A stretch of DNA of 38,745 nucleotides from the NCBI GenBank assembly GCA_002338385.1, contig DDIE01000034.1, positions 22,828 through 61,572 on the forward strand. The letters run 5' to 3'. This stretch comes from Proteobacteria bacterium UBA1858. Lineage in GTDB: Bacteria; Pseudomonadota; Gammaproteobacteria; UBA4575. This document shows positions 1 to 9,733 of the stretch, piece by piece. The notes under the pieces were generated by a model that was given only the letters and a program-made list of their open reading frames with translations, ran no database searches and was not told the origin of the DNA. Position 1 is the first letter of the stretch. Each line of letters starts with the position of its first letter. A program made the position numbers and the translations under genes.

Positions 1-767
1 GCATGTTTCTCAGATATGCTGGCACCACCAATGCGGTAACCTTTCAAGCCGCATTGCTCAATCAATTCGGCTGCATAGCCATTAGCTGGATTTTTAAATA
101 CTGAACCACAGTTCTTTTTACCAATAGGTTGGCTTTGCGCACGGCGTGCTAGTAATTCCTTAATACTGACCGTATTCGCTTGTTCAGTATTAGCGTTGAG
201 TGTGAAATGAGCGCCAACAAAATATTCATCCTCGAATACTGATACTTGACGATAAGCAAATTGATATTCTTCGACTTGCCTAGAATACACATCTCCCTGT
301 CGATTGATCACATCGACATAATCAACATGGTCCCAAGTCTGGCCACCAAAAGCACCCGCATTCATTGCCAGAGCACCACCCACAGTACCGGGAATGCCCG
401 CCATAAATTCAATTCCTGCCAAACCTTTATTGCTGGTATATTTAGCTAATTTGGCACATGCCACACCAGCCTGAACATAAACCTTAGCTGCTGCTCTGGA
501 TTCGATATTTTTTAGACAGGCATGGGTCACGATCACCACCCCAGCAACACCACCATCACGCACCAGCAGATTAGAACCCAGACCTATATACGTCACCGGC
601 GTAGCGGCCTCAAGTTGTTTGAGGAAGACACTCAAATCGTCTAAATCTTGTGGTTGATAGAGACACTCTGCACGCCCTTTCAAACCCCATGTGTTATAGC
701 GAGTAAGCGGCGCATCCATAGTTATTGAACCACGAATATTATGTGTCTTGAGCTGCTGCATCATCAT
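1..767 (-). CDS. murB: UDP-N-acetylenolpyruvoylglucosamine reductase MurB, 3' end beyond window
   Basis: MurB reduces UDP-GlcNAc-enolpyruvate to UDP-MurNAc with NADPH and FAD in the cytoplasm. The open frame runs off the left edge, so only about 255 N-terminal residues are visible. Reading the minus strand I see the FAD-binding motifs YNTWG, GLGSNLLVRDGG and NAGAFGG, and the later GSVFKNP, which point to a type I MurB (E. coli-like). The start lies in a run of three ATG codons at 767, 764 and 761. The first overlaps the murC stop (ATGA) and has GAGGT about 6 nt upstream, so I chose it. It is translationally coupled to murC and is the last dcw gene seen here; ddl, ftsQ, ftsA and ftsZ would be expected beyond the edge. 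Confidence 0.93.
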   Translation of the reverse strand, partial: MMMQQLKTHNIRGSITMDAPLTRYNTWGLKGRAECLYQPQDLDDLSVFLKQLEAATPVTYIGLGSNLLVRDGGVAGVVIVTHACLKNIESRAAAKVYVQAGVACAKLAKYTSNKGLAGIEFMAGIPGTVGGALAMNAGAFGGQTWDHVDYVDVINRQGDVYSRQVEEYQFAYRQVSVFEDEYFVGAHFTLNANTEQANTVSIKELLARRAQSQPIGKKNCGSVFKNPANGYAAELIEQCGLKGYRIGGASISEKH

Positions 768-2197
768 GCACCCACCTCAGCAGATAACTCAGCAAACGCT
801 TGTTGGGCCATACTACCAATACTGCCCGCACCTAGGGTGAGAACAATATCACCTGCACTAATTACTGCCCGTAAGCTGTGGGTGAGAGATAAATCATCGT
901 CCAGCACAATCGCATCTAGTTTGCCGCGTAAGCGCAGCGCTTGCGCAAGCGCGCGGCTATCGGCATGCTTGATTGCAAGTTCACCCGCAGGATAAACATT
1001 CATTAACAACAGCACATCTATATCTGCTAGGACGGCAACGAAGTCATCAAATAAGTCACGTGTCCGCGTGTAACGATGGGGTTGAAAAACAACCACCAAA
1101 CGTCTCTCCGGCCACCCCTGTCGGACAGCTTCGATACTTGCCGCCAGTTCACGTGGGTGATGCGCATAATCATCGATAAAGTCTATCTCCGCCGGCCCGC
1201 TATTGAGCTGTCCAACAAACTGCATGCGTCGACCAATGCCGGCAAATTCTCGTAACGCTCGCTGCATGGCCTGGTGGTCTACTTTGAACTCGCATCCGAC
1301 CGCAATACTGGCTAGTGCATTCAGGACATTGTGTGCGCCTGGAAGATTGAGTTGATAGCTATGGTGACTGTCTTGGCCTCTAATAATGACATCAAATTGT
1401 GTGTGTCCTTGCTGATGAAGAATATTGACGGCACGGATATCAGCATCCTGAGACAGACCATAGGTAACATAAGGACGACTGACTTCAGGGATAATATTTC
1501 TGACTATTTCATCATCAATGCATAACACTGCCAGACCATAAAATGGAATATTGTGAAGAAACTCAATAAACGCTGCACGTAGCTTTTCAAAATCATTCTC
1601 ATAGGCCGTTAAATGATCAGCATCAATATTGGTAATCACAGCAACGATTGGCTGCAAGTGTAAGAATGAGGCATCACTCTCATCCGCCTCTGCTATCAAG
1701 TATTCACCATCACCGAGACGAGAATTACTATTGATGCTATTGACACGCCCGCCCACAATAAAGGTTGGATCCAGCTCACCCTCTGCCATCACTGCCGCCA
1801 CCAGACTGGTGGTGGTAGTCTTGCCATGGGTTCCGGCAATAGCAATGCCCTGCTTAAAGCGCATCAGTTCAGCCAGCATTTCTGCCCGCCTGACAATTGG
1901 TATACGTTGTTTAGCAGCGGCTAGTAGTTCAATATTATTATCTGCAATCGCAGAGGAAACAATGACCACATCCATGTCTTCTATATTGCTGGCGGCATGA
2001 TCCGAATATATCTCTGCGCCCAGTGATTGCAGATTGTGAGTTGCTTTATTGAGTGAGCAATCACTGCCATAGATGGAGAAACCGAGATTAAGCATCACTT
2101 CCGCAATACCACTCATCCCCACGCCACCTATACCAATAAAAAATACGTTATTGACGCGATGCATGGGCAGCGTCACTGGACGGTACAGCACATCCAT
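764..2197 (-). CDS. murC: UDP-N-acetylmuramate--L-alanine ligase MurC
   Basis: MurC adds L-alanine to UDP-MurNAc, the first amino acid of the stem peptide, with ATP hydrolysis in the cytoplasm. The N-terminal dinucleotide-like motif is GIGGVGMSG and the ATP P-loop is GTHGKTTTT at about residues 122-130 of the 477-aa product. Mur ligase central-domain sequence (EADESDASFLHL, TNIDADHL) follows. A longer frame opens at 2242, but that would overlap murG by 46 bases. The ATG at 2197 shares its A with the murG stop (TGATG) and has GGAGG 7 nt upstream, so it is the better start, and the resulting length fits the family. The gene is coupled to murG upstream and murB downstream. Confidence 0.96.
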   Translation of the reverse strand: MDVLYRPVTLPMHRVNNVFFIGIGGVGMSGIAEVMLNLGFSIYGSDCSLNKATHNLQSLGAEIYSDHAASNIEDMDVVIVSSAIADNNIELLAAAKQRIPIVRRAEMLAELMRFKQGIAIAGTHGKTTTTSLVAAVMAEGELDPTFIVGGRVNSINSNSRLGDGEYLIAEADESDASFLHLQPIVAVITNIDADHLTAYENDFEKLRAAFIEFLHNIPFYGLAVLCIDDEIVRNIIPEVSRPYVTYGLSQDADIRAVNILHQQGHTQFDVIIRGQDSHHSYQLNLPGAHNVLNALASIAVGCEFKVDHQAMQRALREFAGIGRRMQFVGQLNSGPAEIDFIDDYAHHPRELAASIEAVRQGWPERRLVVVFQPHRYTRTRDLFDDFVAVLADIDVLLLMNVYPAGELAIKHADSRALAQALRLRGKLDAIVLDDDLSLTHSLRAVISAGDIVLTLGAGSIGSMAQQAFAELSAEVGA

Positions 2198-3297
2198 CAG
2201 CCCTCCTCCATCGGGTCCTTGTGACCCGCTAAGTGCATACATTCTTGCGCCACCCGCTCAGCAGCATTCACGCTAGCCAGGGCCTTCGCCTGACTGGCCA
2301 TGTGGCGATATTGTTGTGCATCTAGAATAGTGCGCAACGCACCCGCTAATAGATCTGGCGTGAGGGACTGCTCAGCGATCAAATGAGCGGCACCTCGCTC
2401 GACAAATTGCTGCGCATTGACTGTTTGATGGTCATCCACGGCATACGGATAAGGCACCAAAATTGCCCCTAGGCCGACACTGGCTATTTCTGCCAAAGTC
2501 ATTGCACCACTACGACATATAATTAAGTCTGCCCAGCTATAAGCTGTCTGCATATCATTGATGAATTCATCGACCTGCACTCGAGCATGCTGCAATGTGT
2601 CGCCAGACATATAAGCCTGACTGACTGCATCATATGCGCCTGTGCCTGTCTGATGTCGTATGGCCAGATCAAATGTATCCGCAATAGACTCAAGTGCACT
2701 TGGCACGATAGTATTGAGTGCTTTCGATCCCTGACTGCCGCCGACAATGAGCAGCCGAATTGGTGAGCCGTCACGCTGAGCAAAACGAGTTTCAGGATGA
2801 TCGATAGTGAGTAATTCATTACGTACCGGATTGCCACAAAACTCGATCTTGTCCGAGTGGTAGACAAAGCCAGCGAAAATTTTATTCGCCAGCGGTGCCA
2901 AGATGCGATTTGTTAAGCCCATAATGGCATTCTGCTCATGCAGCACGAGTGGCTTTCTCATTAATACCGCCATCAAACCACATGGCCCAGTCACAAATCC
3001 GCCCATACCTAACAGCACACTGGGCCGATGTTGCACAATGATTGCTAACGCCTGGCATAGTGCTTTGAGAATAATAAATGGCGCCAGGATGGAGTACCTC
3101 AGGCCTTTACCGCGTAGCCCTTGAATCTGCATCGTGACTAATTTGAAACCTGCCTCAGGTACCACTCGGTATTCAATGCCACGCTCAGTACCTACCCAAA
3201 TCACTGGCACCTCACAGCGTTGTAATTGTTTCGCGACGGCTAAAGCAGGAAAGACGTGACCGCCTGTACCGCCCGCCAGAATCATGACCGGCCGCAT
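2197..3297 (-). CDS. murG: UDP-N-acetylglucosamine--N-acetylmuramyl-(pentapeptide) pyrophosphoryl-undecaprenol N-acetylglucosamine transferase MurG
   Basis: MurG transfers GlcNAc from UDP-GlcNAc onto lipid I to form lipid II at the inner face of the cytoplasmic membrane. The 366-aa product begins with the glycine-rich loop GGTGGHVFPA (residues 9-18), followed by the HEQNA segment and a second glycine loop (GGSQGSKALN). The UDP-binding region includes RSGAMTLAEI and a DDHQTVNA segment. Length matches the family (about 355-370). Its ATG overlaps the ftsW stop by one base (TAATG), and its own stop overlaps the murC start, so it is an internal coupled gene of the dcw operon. Confidence 0.97.
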   Translation of the reverse strand: MRPVMILAGGTGGHVFPALAVAKQLQRCEVPVIWVGTERGIEYRVVPEAGFKLVTMQIQGLRGKGLRYSILAPFIILKALCQALAIIVQHRPSVLLGMGGFVTGPCGLMAVLMRKPLVLHEQNAIMGLTNRILAPLANKIFAGFVYHSDKIEFCGNPVRNELLTIDHPETRFAQRDGSPIRLLIVGGSQGSKALNTIVPSALESIADTFDLAIRHQTGTGAYDAVSQAYMSGDTLQHARVQVDEFINDMQTAYSWADLIICRSGAMTLAEIASVGLGAILVPYPYAVDDHQTVNAQQFVERGAAHLIAEQSLTPDLLAGALRTILDAQQYRHMASQAKALASVNAAERVAQECMHLAGHKDPMEEG

Positions 3298-4472
3298 TAC
3301 AGCATCGTCCTTTTGCGAACTTTGCTCACGCTTTGTTGGGTCACTTCTGAATACACCCTGACAAGTAAACCGATCGCAATACAGCTCGCTAGAAGATTAC
3401 TTCCACCTACACTTATAAACGGTAGACTGAGGCCTTTGGTCGGTAACATCCCCATATTCACACACAGACTAATGACCGTTTGCAGTCCAAACCAGATACC
3501 ACAACCATAAGCAATATTTTGTGCGAATGTCATATTCTGTAAACGTGCTTTGTTACCCAAGTCAAAACAGCGCCAGATAAAAATGAAAAAACTCATCAAT
3601 AGTATCGCGACACCGATCAGCCCTGTCTCTTCAGCTAAAACAGCAAAAATGAAGTCATTATGTGCCTCAGGCAAGTGAAATAGTTTCTGCACACTCTCAC
3701 CAATTCCGACACCGAATATGCCACCGTTGCCTACGGCAATCAGCGCCTGAGTCAGTTGATAGCCAGAGGCTTGTGGATCCGCCCATGGGTCCATGAAGGC
3801 AATAATTCTTTGCATCCGGTAGGGTGAGGTAATGGCAAGTATCGCCATCATGCTGAGTACCGTTGAGATACAAGTAATCAGTGGCAGCATACGCACCCCA
3901 GACAGGAACAACATGCCAAACATGATCAACACAAACACAATCGCTGAACCAAAATCTGGCTCCAGCATGAGCAACGTGATGATTAATCCCAGCACTAGCA
4001 TCGGACTTAGAAATGTGACTAATTTAGTTTGCACATTCGTCCCGTGCCGAACAACATAACCGGCCAAGTAAATGATCATCGCAACCTTGGCAAATTCAGA
4101 TACTTGCAGACCGATAGGGCCAATCAATAACCAACGCGTGCTGCCATTTACGGTCCGGCCTAAACCTGGTAACAAGACCAGAATTAAGCATATTATAGCG
4201 AGCATGAGTAAGGATGGACCGAGACGCTCCCACACCCCAAGCCGTATGCGTGACACGACAAAAATAGTACTCAGGCCCAACAGTAAGAAGACTAATTGTT
4301 TTTTAACGTAAAAGAATTCATCAGCATGCAAGCGAGCAGCCATATCAATCGTCGTAGACGTCAGCATGATCATACCTATGCCGCAGATCATCAATATCGC
4401 AATAAACATCTGCACATCCATGAATCGAGCTATCGACTGATTCAGGTCAGCTGACTGGCTGGCGTGGCTCAT
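3297..4472 (-). CDS. ftsW: Peptidoglycan glycosyltransferase FtsW
   Basis: FtsW is a SEDS-family polytopic membrane protein that polymerises lipid II into septal glycan strands in partnership with FtsI (PBP3). The 391-aa product has about ten hydrophobic segments, the conserved LMLEPDFGSA segment and the C-terminal SEDS signature (TKGLSLPFISVGGSN). Its neighbours murD and murG fix the identity as FtsW rather than RodA. The start overlaps the end of murD by 4 bases, and the stop overlaps murG. Nothing unusual is seen. Confidence 0.96.
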   Translation of the reverse strand: MSHASQSADLNQSIARFMDVQMFIAILMICGIGMIMLTSTTIDMAARLHADEFFYVKKQLVFLLLGLSTIFVVSRIRLGVWERLGPSLLMLAIICLILVLLPGLGRTVNGSTRWLLIGPIGLQVSEFAKVAMIIYLAGYVVRHGTNVQTKLVTFLSPMLVLGLIITLLMLEPDFGSAIVFVLIMFGMLFLSGVRMLPLITCISTVLSMMAILAITSPYRMQRIIAFMDPWADPQASGYQLTQALIAVGNGGIFGVGIGESVQKLFHLPEAHNDFIFAVLAEETGLIGVAILLMSFFIFIWRCFDLGNKARLQNMTFAQNIAYGCGIWFGLQTVISLCVNMGMLPTKGLSLPFISVGGSNLLASCIAIGLLVRVYSEVTQQSVSKVRKRTML

Positions 4473-5821
4473 GCCTGCCCCCCGTGTAGCGCCTGCACTG
4501 CACCACGAAATGTATCACCCCTGTGCATGTAGTTGTCAAACATATCGAAGCTGGCACAGGCGGGGGATAATAATACTGCCTCACCTGTCAGCGCCTGCTG
4601 CTTGGCCAGTGTGACTGCCTCTGTGAGGTGAGCAGCCTGTTCGACTAAGGCATGATCTTGCAGAGCATCAACAAACATATCTGCTGCCTCGCCAAATACA
4701 ATCACAGCCCTCACTTTTTCTTCAATAATGGGCACCATAGTGGCAAGTGAGCCACCTTTGTAGACCCCACCAAGGAGCAGAATGATGGTTCTATCGATAC
4801 CTTGCAGAGCAGCAATCGCGGCAGCAACATTGGTTGCCTTACTATCGTTAATCCACACAATATCATTCTCATTCGCGACCACCTCGCAACGATGAGGTAA
4901 GCCATTAAAAGCTTTGATGGTGTCAACCGCGGCCGCCATATCGGAAATGTAAGGCTCAGTCAGAGCCAAGGCCGCTAACACATTCAGTTGTCCGGTTAAG
5001 CCTAACAAAGGAATATCATGCACTGGCATGATCGGATGATCACCACGGACTAGCCACTGCTCGCCTGCAGCATCTGTACTTATTCCATACTGTCCTGAAG
5101 TCGGCACATCAGCACCAAAACTACAGTCTCCAGCAAGCGCATCAGCCAGTGCTGGTCTGGCTACGACTTTACGTGCCGCTTGTTGGTAGATTGATAATTT
5201 GATTTGCTGGTAGTGTGCAAACTGTGCATGCCGATCGAGATGATCAGCTGTGATATTCAGTACCACAGCTGCACATGGACTGAGCGATTGGCAGGTTTCA
5301 AGCTGAAAACTCGATAACTCTAAAACATACATAGCGAGATTATCATCAGCTAATAAATTCAAAGCAGGCTCGCCAATATTTGCGCCAGCACGCACTGCAA
5401 TGTTTTGGCTGGCTAACAATGCTGTCACTAGGGTGGTCACTGTACTCTTGCCATTTGACCCGGTGATTGCAATATAGGGTTTGCGTGCTGCGCGTGCGAA
5501 CAGCTCTATATCTCCAATCACCTCGACACCAGCAGCAATTGCGGTCTGAATTTCTGCTCGTTGACTATCGATACCAGGACTCACTATGACGGTGTCAGCC
5601 TGCTGCAACCAAGACCATTGCAATTGCCCAAAACAAATATCTTCCCTGGCCAAAACAGCTTTAATCTTGTCCCCATTAGGTGGAGTTTCACGACTATCAG
5701 TCACCCGTACAGAGTGACCTTGCGCGAGCAAGTATGCCACTACCGACCAGCCTGTTATGCCTGCACCCAGGACGAGATAATTATGCTGTGTATTTTTCAT
5801 TGCATGTTGACTCACGCTCAT
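4469..5821 (-). CDS. murD: UDP-N-acetylmuramoylalanine--D-glutamate ligase MurD
   Basis: MurD adds D-glutamate to UDP-MurNAc-L-Ala in the cytoplasm. The product of about 450 aa has the N-terminal substrate-binding fold (LVLGAGITGWS), the P-loop TGSNGKST at about residues 120-127, the central NITADHLDRH segment and a C-terminal SPACASFDMFDN motif typical of MurD. A longer frame opens at 5878 inside mraY. I prefer the ATG at 5821, whose A is the last base of the mraY stop codon (TGATG) and which has AGGTG just upstream. Another ATG at 5800 would give a product nearer the E. coli length but has no visible ribosome-binding site. Confidence 0.95.
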   Translation of the reverse strand: MSVSQHAMKNTQHNYLVLGAGITGWSVVAYLLAQGHSVRVTDSRETPPNGDKIKAVLAREDICFGQLQWSWLQQADTVIVSPGIDSQRAEIQTAIAAGVEVIGDIELFARAARKPYIAITGSNGKSTVTTLVTALLASQNIAVRAGANIGEPALNLLADDNLAMYVLELSSFQLETCQSLSPCAAVVLNITADHLDRHAQFAHYQQIKLSIYQQAARKVVARPALADALAGDCSFGADVPTSGQYGISTDAAGEQWLVRGDHPIMPVHDIPLLGLTGQLNVLAALALTEPYISDMAAAVDTIKAFNGLPHRCEVVANENDIVWINDSKATNVAAAIAALQGIDRTIILLLGGVYKGGSLATMVPIIEEKVRAVIVFGEAADMFVDALQDHALVEQAAHLTEAVTLAKQQALTGEAVLLSPACASFDMFDNYMHRGDTFRGAVQALHGGQA

Positions 5822-6903
5822 CACCTGATTTTCAGAGTTGAGAGACCAATCAAAACAAGAATAATAGTAATGATCCAAAAGCGCACAATCACTCTCGGTT
5901 CAGGCCATCCACGTAATTCAAAATGATGATGTAGTGGTGCCATTTTAAAAATACGTTTACCGGTTAATTTATAAGAGGTGACTTGCATCATCACAGACAT
6001 AGTTTCTACTACAAATACGCCACCCATAATCACTAAGACAATTTCTTGCCTGACTAATATCGCTACTACCCCCAATGCTGCACCCAGCGATAAGGCACCA
6101 ACATCGCCCATAAAAACTTGTGCGGGATAAGCGTTGAACCAGAGGAAGCCCAAACCCGCACCCATGATGGCGGCACAAAATATAACTAGCTCACCGGCAA
6201 GAGGTAAATATGGAATGGCCAGATATTCTGAGAATTCCGAATGGCCACTGAGATAAGCAAATACGCCTAGTCCACCAGCCACCATGACAGTCGGCATTAT
6301 AGCTAGGCCGTCAAGTCCATCAGTAAGATTAACGGCATTGCTTGAGCCAACAATGACGAAGTAAACAGCTAATATGAACCATGGTCCGAGTTGTAAAACA
6401 ACATCCTTGAAAAAGGGGACATATAAACTCGTTTCGGCAGGCAATTGCGCAGTTTCGAATATCCACCAGGCTGTAATCAGTCCGACCACCGACTGCAGAG
6501 TAAACTTTAATTTAGCCGAAATACCTGCGCTATTACCTTTCAGAAGTTTTTTAACATCATCGAATGCGCCAATGGCACCATAAAAAAATGTTACAAAACA
6601 TACTATCCATATATAGCGATTAGATAAGTCTCCCCATAGTAAAGTACTGACCAGCACACCTAATAAAAGAAACACACCACCCATGGTTGGGGTGCCAGCT
6701 TTCAGATGATGCGTCTGCGGACCATTGTCTCGTATCGTTTGCTTGATACTGTGATCAGTCAGGCGTTTAATCATCACTGGTCCAGTTATAAAGCAAATAA
6801 TCAACGCTGTGAGCACACCTAAAATAGAGCGTAGGGTAAGATAGCCAAACATATTGAATGAGCTATTGAACTGTTCTAAGTACTCAAATAAATATACCAG
6901 CAT
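5821..6903 (-). CDS. mraY: Phospho-N-acetylmuramoyl-pentapeptide-transferase MraY
   Basis: MraY transfers phospho-MurNAc-pentapeptide to undecaprenyl phosphate, making lipid I in the inner membrane. The 360-aa product is exactly the usual length and has about ten membrane segments. Diagnostic motifs are present: GTPTMGG near the N-terminus, NLTDGLDGLA with its aspartates, and the HHHFELRGWPE loop near the C-terminus. It lies 12 bases downstream of murF, and its stop overlaps the murD start. Confidence 0.97.
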   Translation of the reverse strand: MLVYLFEYLEQFNSSFNMFGYLTLRSILGVLTALIICFITGPVMIKRLTDHSIKQTIRDNGPQTHHLKAGTPTMGGVFLLLGVLVSTLLWGDLSNRYIWIVCFVTFFYGAIGAFDDVKKLLKGNSAGISAKLKFTLQSVVGLITAWWIFETAQLPAETSLYVPFFKDVVLQLGPWFILAVYFVIVGSSNAVNLTDGLDGLAIMPTVMVAGGLGVFAYLSGHSEFSEYLAIPYLPLAGELVIFCAAIMGAGLGFLWFNAYPAQVFMGDVGALSLGAALGVVAILVRQEIVLVIMGGVFVVETMSVMMQVTSYKLTGKRIFKMAPLHHHFELRGWPEPRVIVRFWIITIILVLIGLSTLKIR

Positions 6904-6915
6904 AGGTTTCTCTAT

Positions 6916-8259
6916 TTAGTGAATAGCCTCGTTTGTAATTAACAAATTGACAATCTTCTCCATCTGCATCGCCCGGGAGCCTTTCACCAACACACAACAC
7001 CCTTGATGCAACTCTGTCATGACCGCATCAGCAAGCGTTTGGTGATCAGTAAAACTAAAGCCGTTGTCACCAAACCCAGCGGCGGCATACTTACTCAATT
7101 GGCCGAGAGCAAACAATTTTTTGACCCCTGCAGATTTTGCCAGCTGCCCCATTTGGGTATGGATATTCGCCGCGTCCGTACCCAGTTCACCCATATCGCC
7201 GAGTACCAGCCAACTGTCACTGGACTGGGCGCATAACACCTCTATCGCCGCACTTAATGAAGCAGGATTTGCGTTGTAGCTATCATCAATAATCTGAGCG
7301 CCTTTAATGGCCGTCTTTATTTGCAGACGACTACTCGCCTGGATCATGCTTTCCAGACCTAATTTTATATTCTGGTGACTGACACCCGCTGCCTTTGCTG
7401 CGGCTATCACAGCCAGTGCATTGCATGCATTATGCTTGCCTAATATCGGCAACTTAACGGTCAGCTGACTATCTTCACTTTGGACATCGAGCTGACCATC
7501 AAGCGCAATATCGCCTCTGATGTCAGCTTGCGCACTAAAACCAAACGTAACGATCTGTAGATGTCGAGCCTTAGCAGACCAAAAAGTGAGGTATTGATCA
7601 TCAGCATTCAGCACAATGACACCGTTGGGCTTAACACCATTGATAATTTCCCCCTTACCCTGAGCGACGCCTTGGATAGAACCAAAACCCTCTAAATGTG
7701 CAGGTCCTGCGTTAGTGATAATTGCAATATCTGGTGTTACCAGATGACTCAAGTGGTTGATCTCACCAAGATGATTAGCACCCATCTCAATGACAGCATA
7801 TTGATCATGCTGCTCAAGTTGTAGCAGGGTTAATGGCACACCGATATGATTATTGAGATTACCCTGGGTACTGCAGGTGGGCCCCAGCCTAGAAAAAATA
7901 CTGCTGAGCATTTGTTTGACTGTCGTTTTACCATTACTACCAGTGACACCAATCACCAGTGGATTGACTTTATTACGCCATGCTTGTGCCCAATTTGATA
8001 AGCCCAGCAAAGTATCATCAACTATTATTTTAGGTAATGTTGAGTCAACATCACGCTGTAAAAAAAGTGCACTGGCCTGAGCACATAACTGCTCATCAAT
8101 AAAATTATGGCCATCAAATTTCTCGCCCTTCAAAGCAACAAATAGCTGATCAGCCTTCACTTGACGCGAGTCAGTACTCAAGCCATTAATAGTCACGTCC
8201 TGACCTAATAACTCGCCGCGCGCCATAGTGGCGATAGCGCTTAATTTGATGCTATCCAC
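6916..8259 (-). CDS. murF: UDP-N-acetylmuramoyl-tripeptide--D-alanyl-D-alanine ligase MurF
   Basis: MurF adds D-Ala-D-Ala to the UDP-MurNAc-tripeptide, completing the pentapeptide precursor in the cytoplasm. The 447-aa product has the P-loop TGSNGKTT at residues 106-113, the EMGANHLGEI and TNAGPAHLEGFG central motifs, and the DDSYNANP segment characteristic of MurF. It overlaps the end of murE by 8 bases, which suggests translational coupling. Confidence 0.97.
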   Translation of the reverse strand: MDSIKLSAIATMARGELLGQDVTINGLSTDSRQVKADQLFVALKGEKFDGHNFIDEQLCAQASALFLQRDVDSTLPKIIVDDTLLGLSNWAQAWRNKVNPLVIGVTGSNGKTTVKQMLSSIFSRLGPTCSTQGNLNNHIGVPLTLLQLEQHDQYAVIEMGANHLGEINHLSHLVTPDIAIITNAGPAHLEGFGSIQGVAQGKGEIINGVKPNGVIVLNADDQYLTFWSAKARHLQIVTFGFSAQADIRGDIALDGQLDVQSEDSQLTVKLPILGKHNACNALAVIAAAKAAGVSHQNIKLGLESMIQASSRLQIKTAIKGAQIIDDSYNANPASLSAAIEVLCAQSSDSWLVLGDMGELGTDAANIHTQMGQLAKSAGVKKLFALGQLSKYAAAGFGDNGFSFTDHQTLADAVMTELHQGCCVLVKGSRAMQMEKIVNLLITNEAIH

Positions 8260-9733
8260 AGGCTGCCTCCATTAATACTTGCTGTGCTACATGAGCATCA
8301 TCAAAAGCAATTTTGTGCCTACCTATGAGCTGAAATTTTTCATGCCCTTTACCGGCAATCAGGACTATATCATTGGCTCGAGTATGTTGGATTGCATGCG
8401 CTATTGCCGCCTGTCGATCAACAATCTGTGTGCACGGAGTGTCTGCCAGACAACCCTCTACAATCGCATCAATAATAGCCTGCGGTATCTCATCGCGCGG
8501 ATTATCTGAAGTAATGACCACAGCATCAGCATAGCGACTGGCCACTTCACCCATCTTGGCGCGTTTACCTTGATCGCGATTACCACCACAGCCAAATACA
8601 CAGGTCAGCCTACCCTGACAGTGCTGGCGCACTGCATTGAGTGCGCAGGATAAAGCTGCTGGGGTATGCGCATAATCAACTATGATGGACACCATCTGTT
8701 GGTTAGGAATAAATTGCATCCGACCCGGCACCGCTTTGAGTTGGCTGAGCACATCTGCAATGATCTCATCAGCATGGCCCAAACTCACAAGTGTCGCCGC
8801 CACAGCGAGTATGTTGAGCACATTAAATTGACCAAAAAGAGCTAGCTCAAGTGGGTAATCCTGCCCTTTCATATGGATTAGTAGTTTGGTCCCTGAGGCA
8901 TGATAATCAACCTTCTTCACATAAAGGTCCGCATCACTGTCTGATAATGAGTAACTCACTACTTTTATTTTGCAAGCTAATTGCTGATGCCACTTTTTAC
9001 CTACTTCATCATCAATATTCAGGACTGCAGCGCGCGCACCTGATGCGAAAAATAGTGCCGCTTTAGCTGCAATATAATTTTCTAGAGTATGATGATAATC
9101 AAGATGATCACGGGTGATATTGGTCAGTACTGCAACATCTACTCTGGTATTGGCTAGGCGACCCTGCTCAATCCCATGGGATGATGCCTCTATCGCAACC
9201 GCCTGACAGCCGTCACCTGCCAGCCGTTGCATCTCTCTGGCTAACTTAGCAACGCCCGGTGTAGTGTGATTGGCAGGACGGAGTTGCTCTGCATAGCCGT
9301 AACCCAAAGTACCAATCAGACCGCAGGGTTGACCCATGCATGTTAATGCTTGTGCCAACAAATGAGTCACTGAAGTTTTCCCATCAGTGCCAGTCACCGC
9401 GACGGTGGACAGAGATATTTCTGCCTGTTTATAGAAATACTCAATCATATGCCGGCTATGAGCCGCCAGCTTTGCGACTGCTACAACGGGCACAGTCAAA
9501 GCTAATTTCTGCACATCCTGGCTAAGCGTTTCATCACATACGATCGCTACCGCACCGGCAGACACAGCCTGCTCAACATAGCTGCATGATTTCATAGCCA
9601 GAAATAAATCCCCCACCTCACAGTCACCACTGTACTCACAGATGCCCGTGATGAGCACGTCATCCGCGGCTGCGACAGATGTCCATGCAGACAATAACTC
9701 TGATAACTTGATAGCCGCGCGAGTGGGTGTCAT
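8252..9733 (-). CDS. murE: UDP-N-acetylmuramoyl-L-alanyl-D-glutamate--2,6-diaminopimelate ligase MurE
   Basis: MurE adds the third stem-peptide residue in the cytoplasm. The 493-aa product carries the P-loop TGTDGKTS at residues 114-121, the EASSHGI motif, and the DNPRDE motif at about residue 405. DNPR is the known determinant for meso-diaminopimelate rather than L-lysine, so the wall is inferred to be the Gram-negative meso-DAP type. The start overlaps the ftsI stop (ATGA), and the 3' end overlaps murF. Confidence 0.97.
   Translation of the reverse strand: MTPTRAAIKLSELLSAWTSVAAADDVLITGICEYSGDCEVGDLFLAMKSCSYVEQAVSAGAVAIVCDETLSQDVQKLALTVPVVAVAKLAAHSRHMIEYFYKQAEISLSTVAVTGTDGKTSVTHLLAQALTCMGQPCGLIGTLGYGYAEQLRPANHTTPGVAKLAREMQRLAGDGCQAVAIEASSHGIEQGRLANTRVDVAVLTNITRDHLDYHHTLENYIAAKAALFFASGARAAVLNIDDEVGKKWHQQLACKIKVVSYSLSDSDADLYVKKVDYHASGTKLLIHMKGQDYPLELALFGQFNVLNILAVAATLVSLGHADEIIADVLSQLKAVPGRMQFIPNQQMVSIIVDYAHTPAALSCALNAVRQHCQGRLTCVFGCGGNRDQGKRAKMGEVASRYADAVVITSDNPRDEIPQAIIDAIVEGCLADTPCTQIVDRQAAIAHAIQHTRANDIVLIAGKGHEKFQLIGRHKIAFDDAHVAQQVLMEAACG

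Noticed and set aside
2198..2242. N-terminal extension of MurC overlapping murG
   Set aside because: The extra residues are not family-like, and the ATG at 2197 has an ideal ribosome-binding site and a stop/start overlap.
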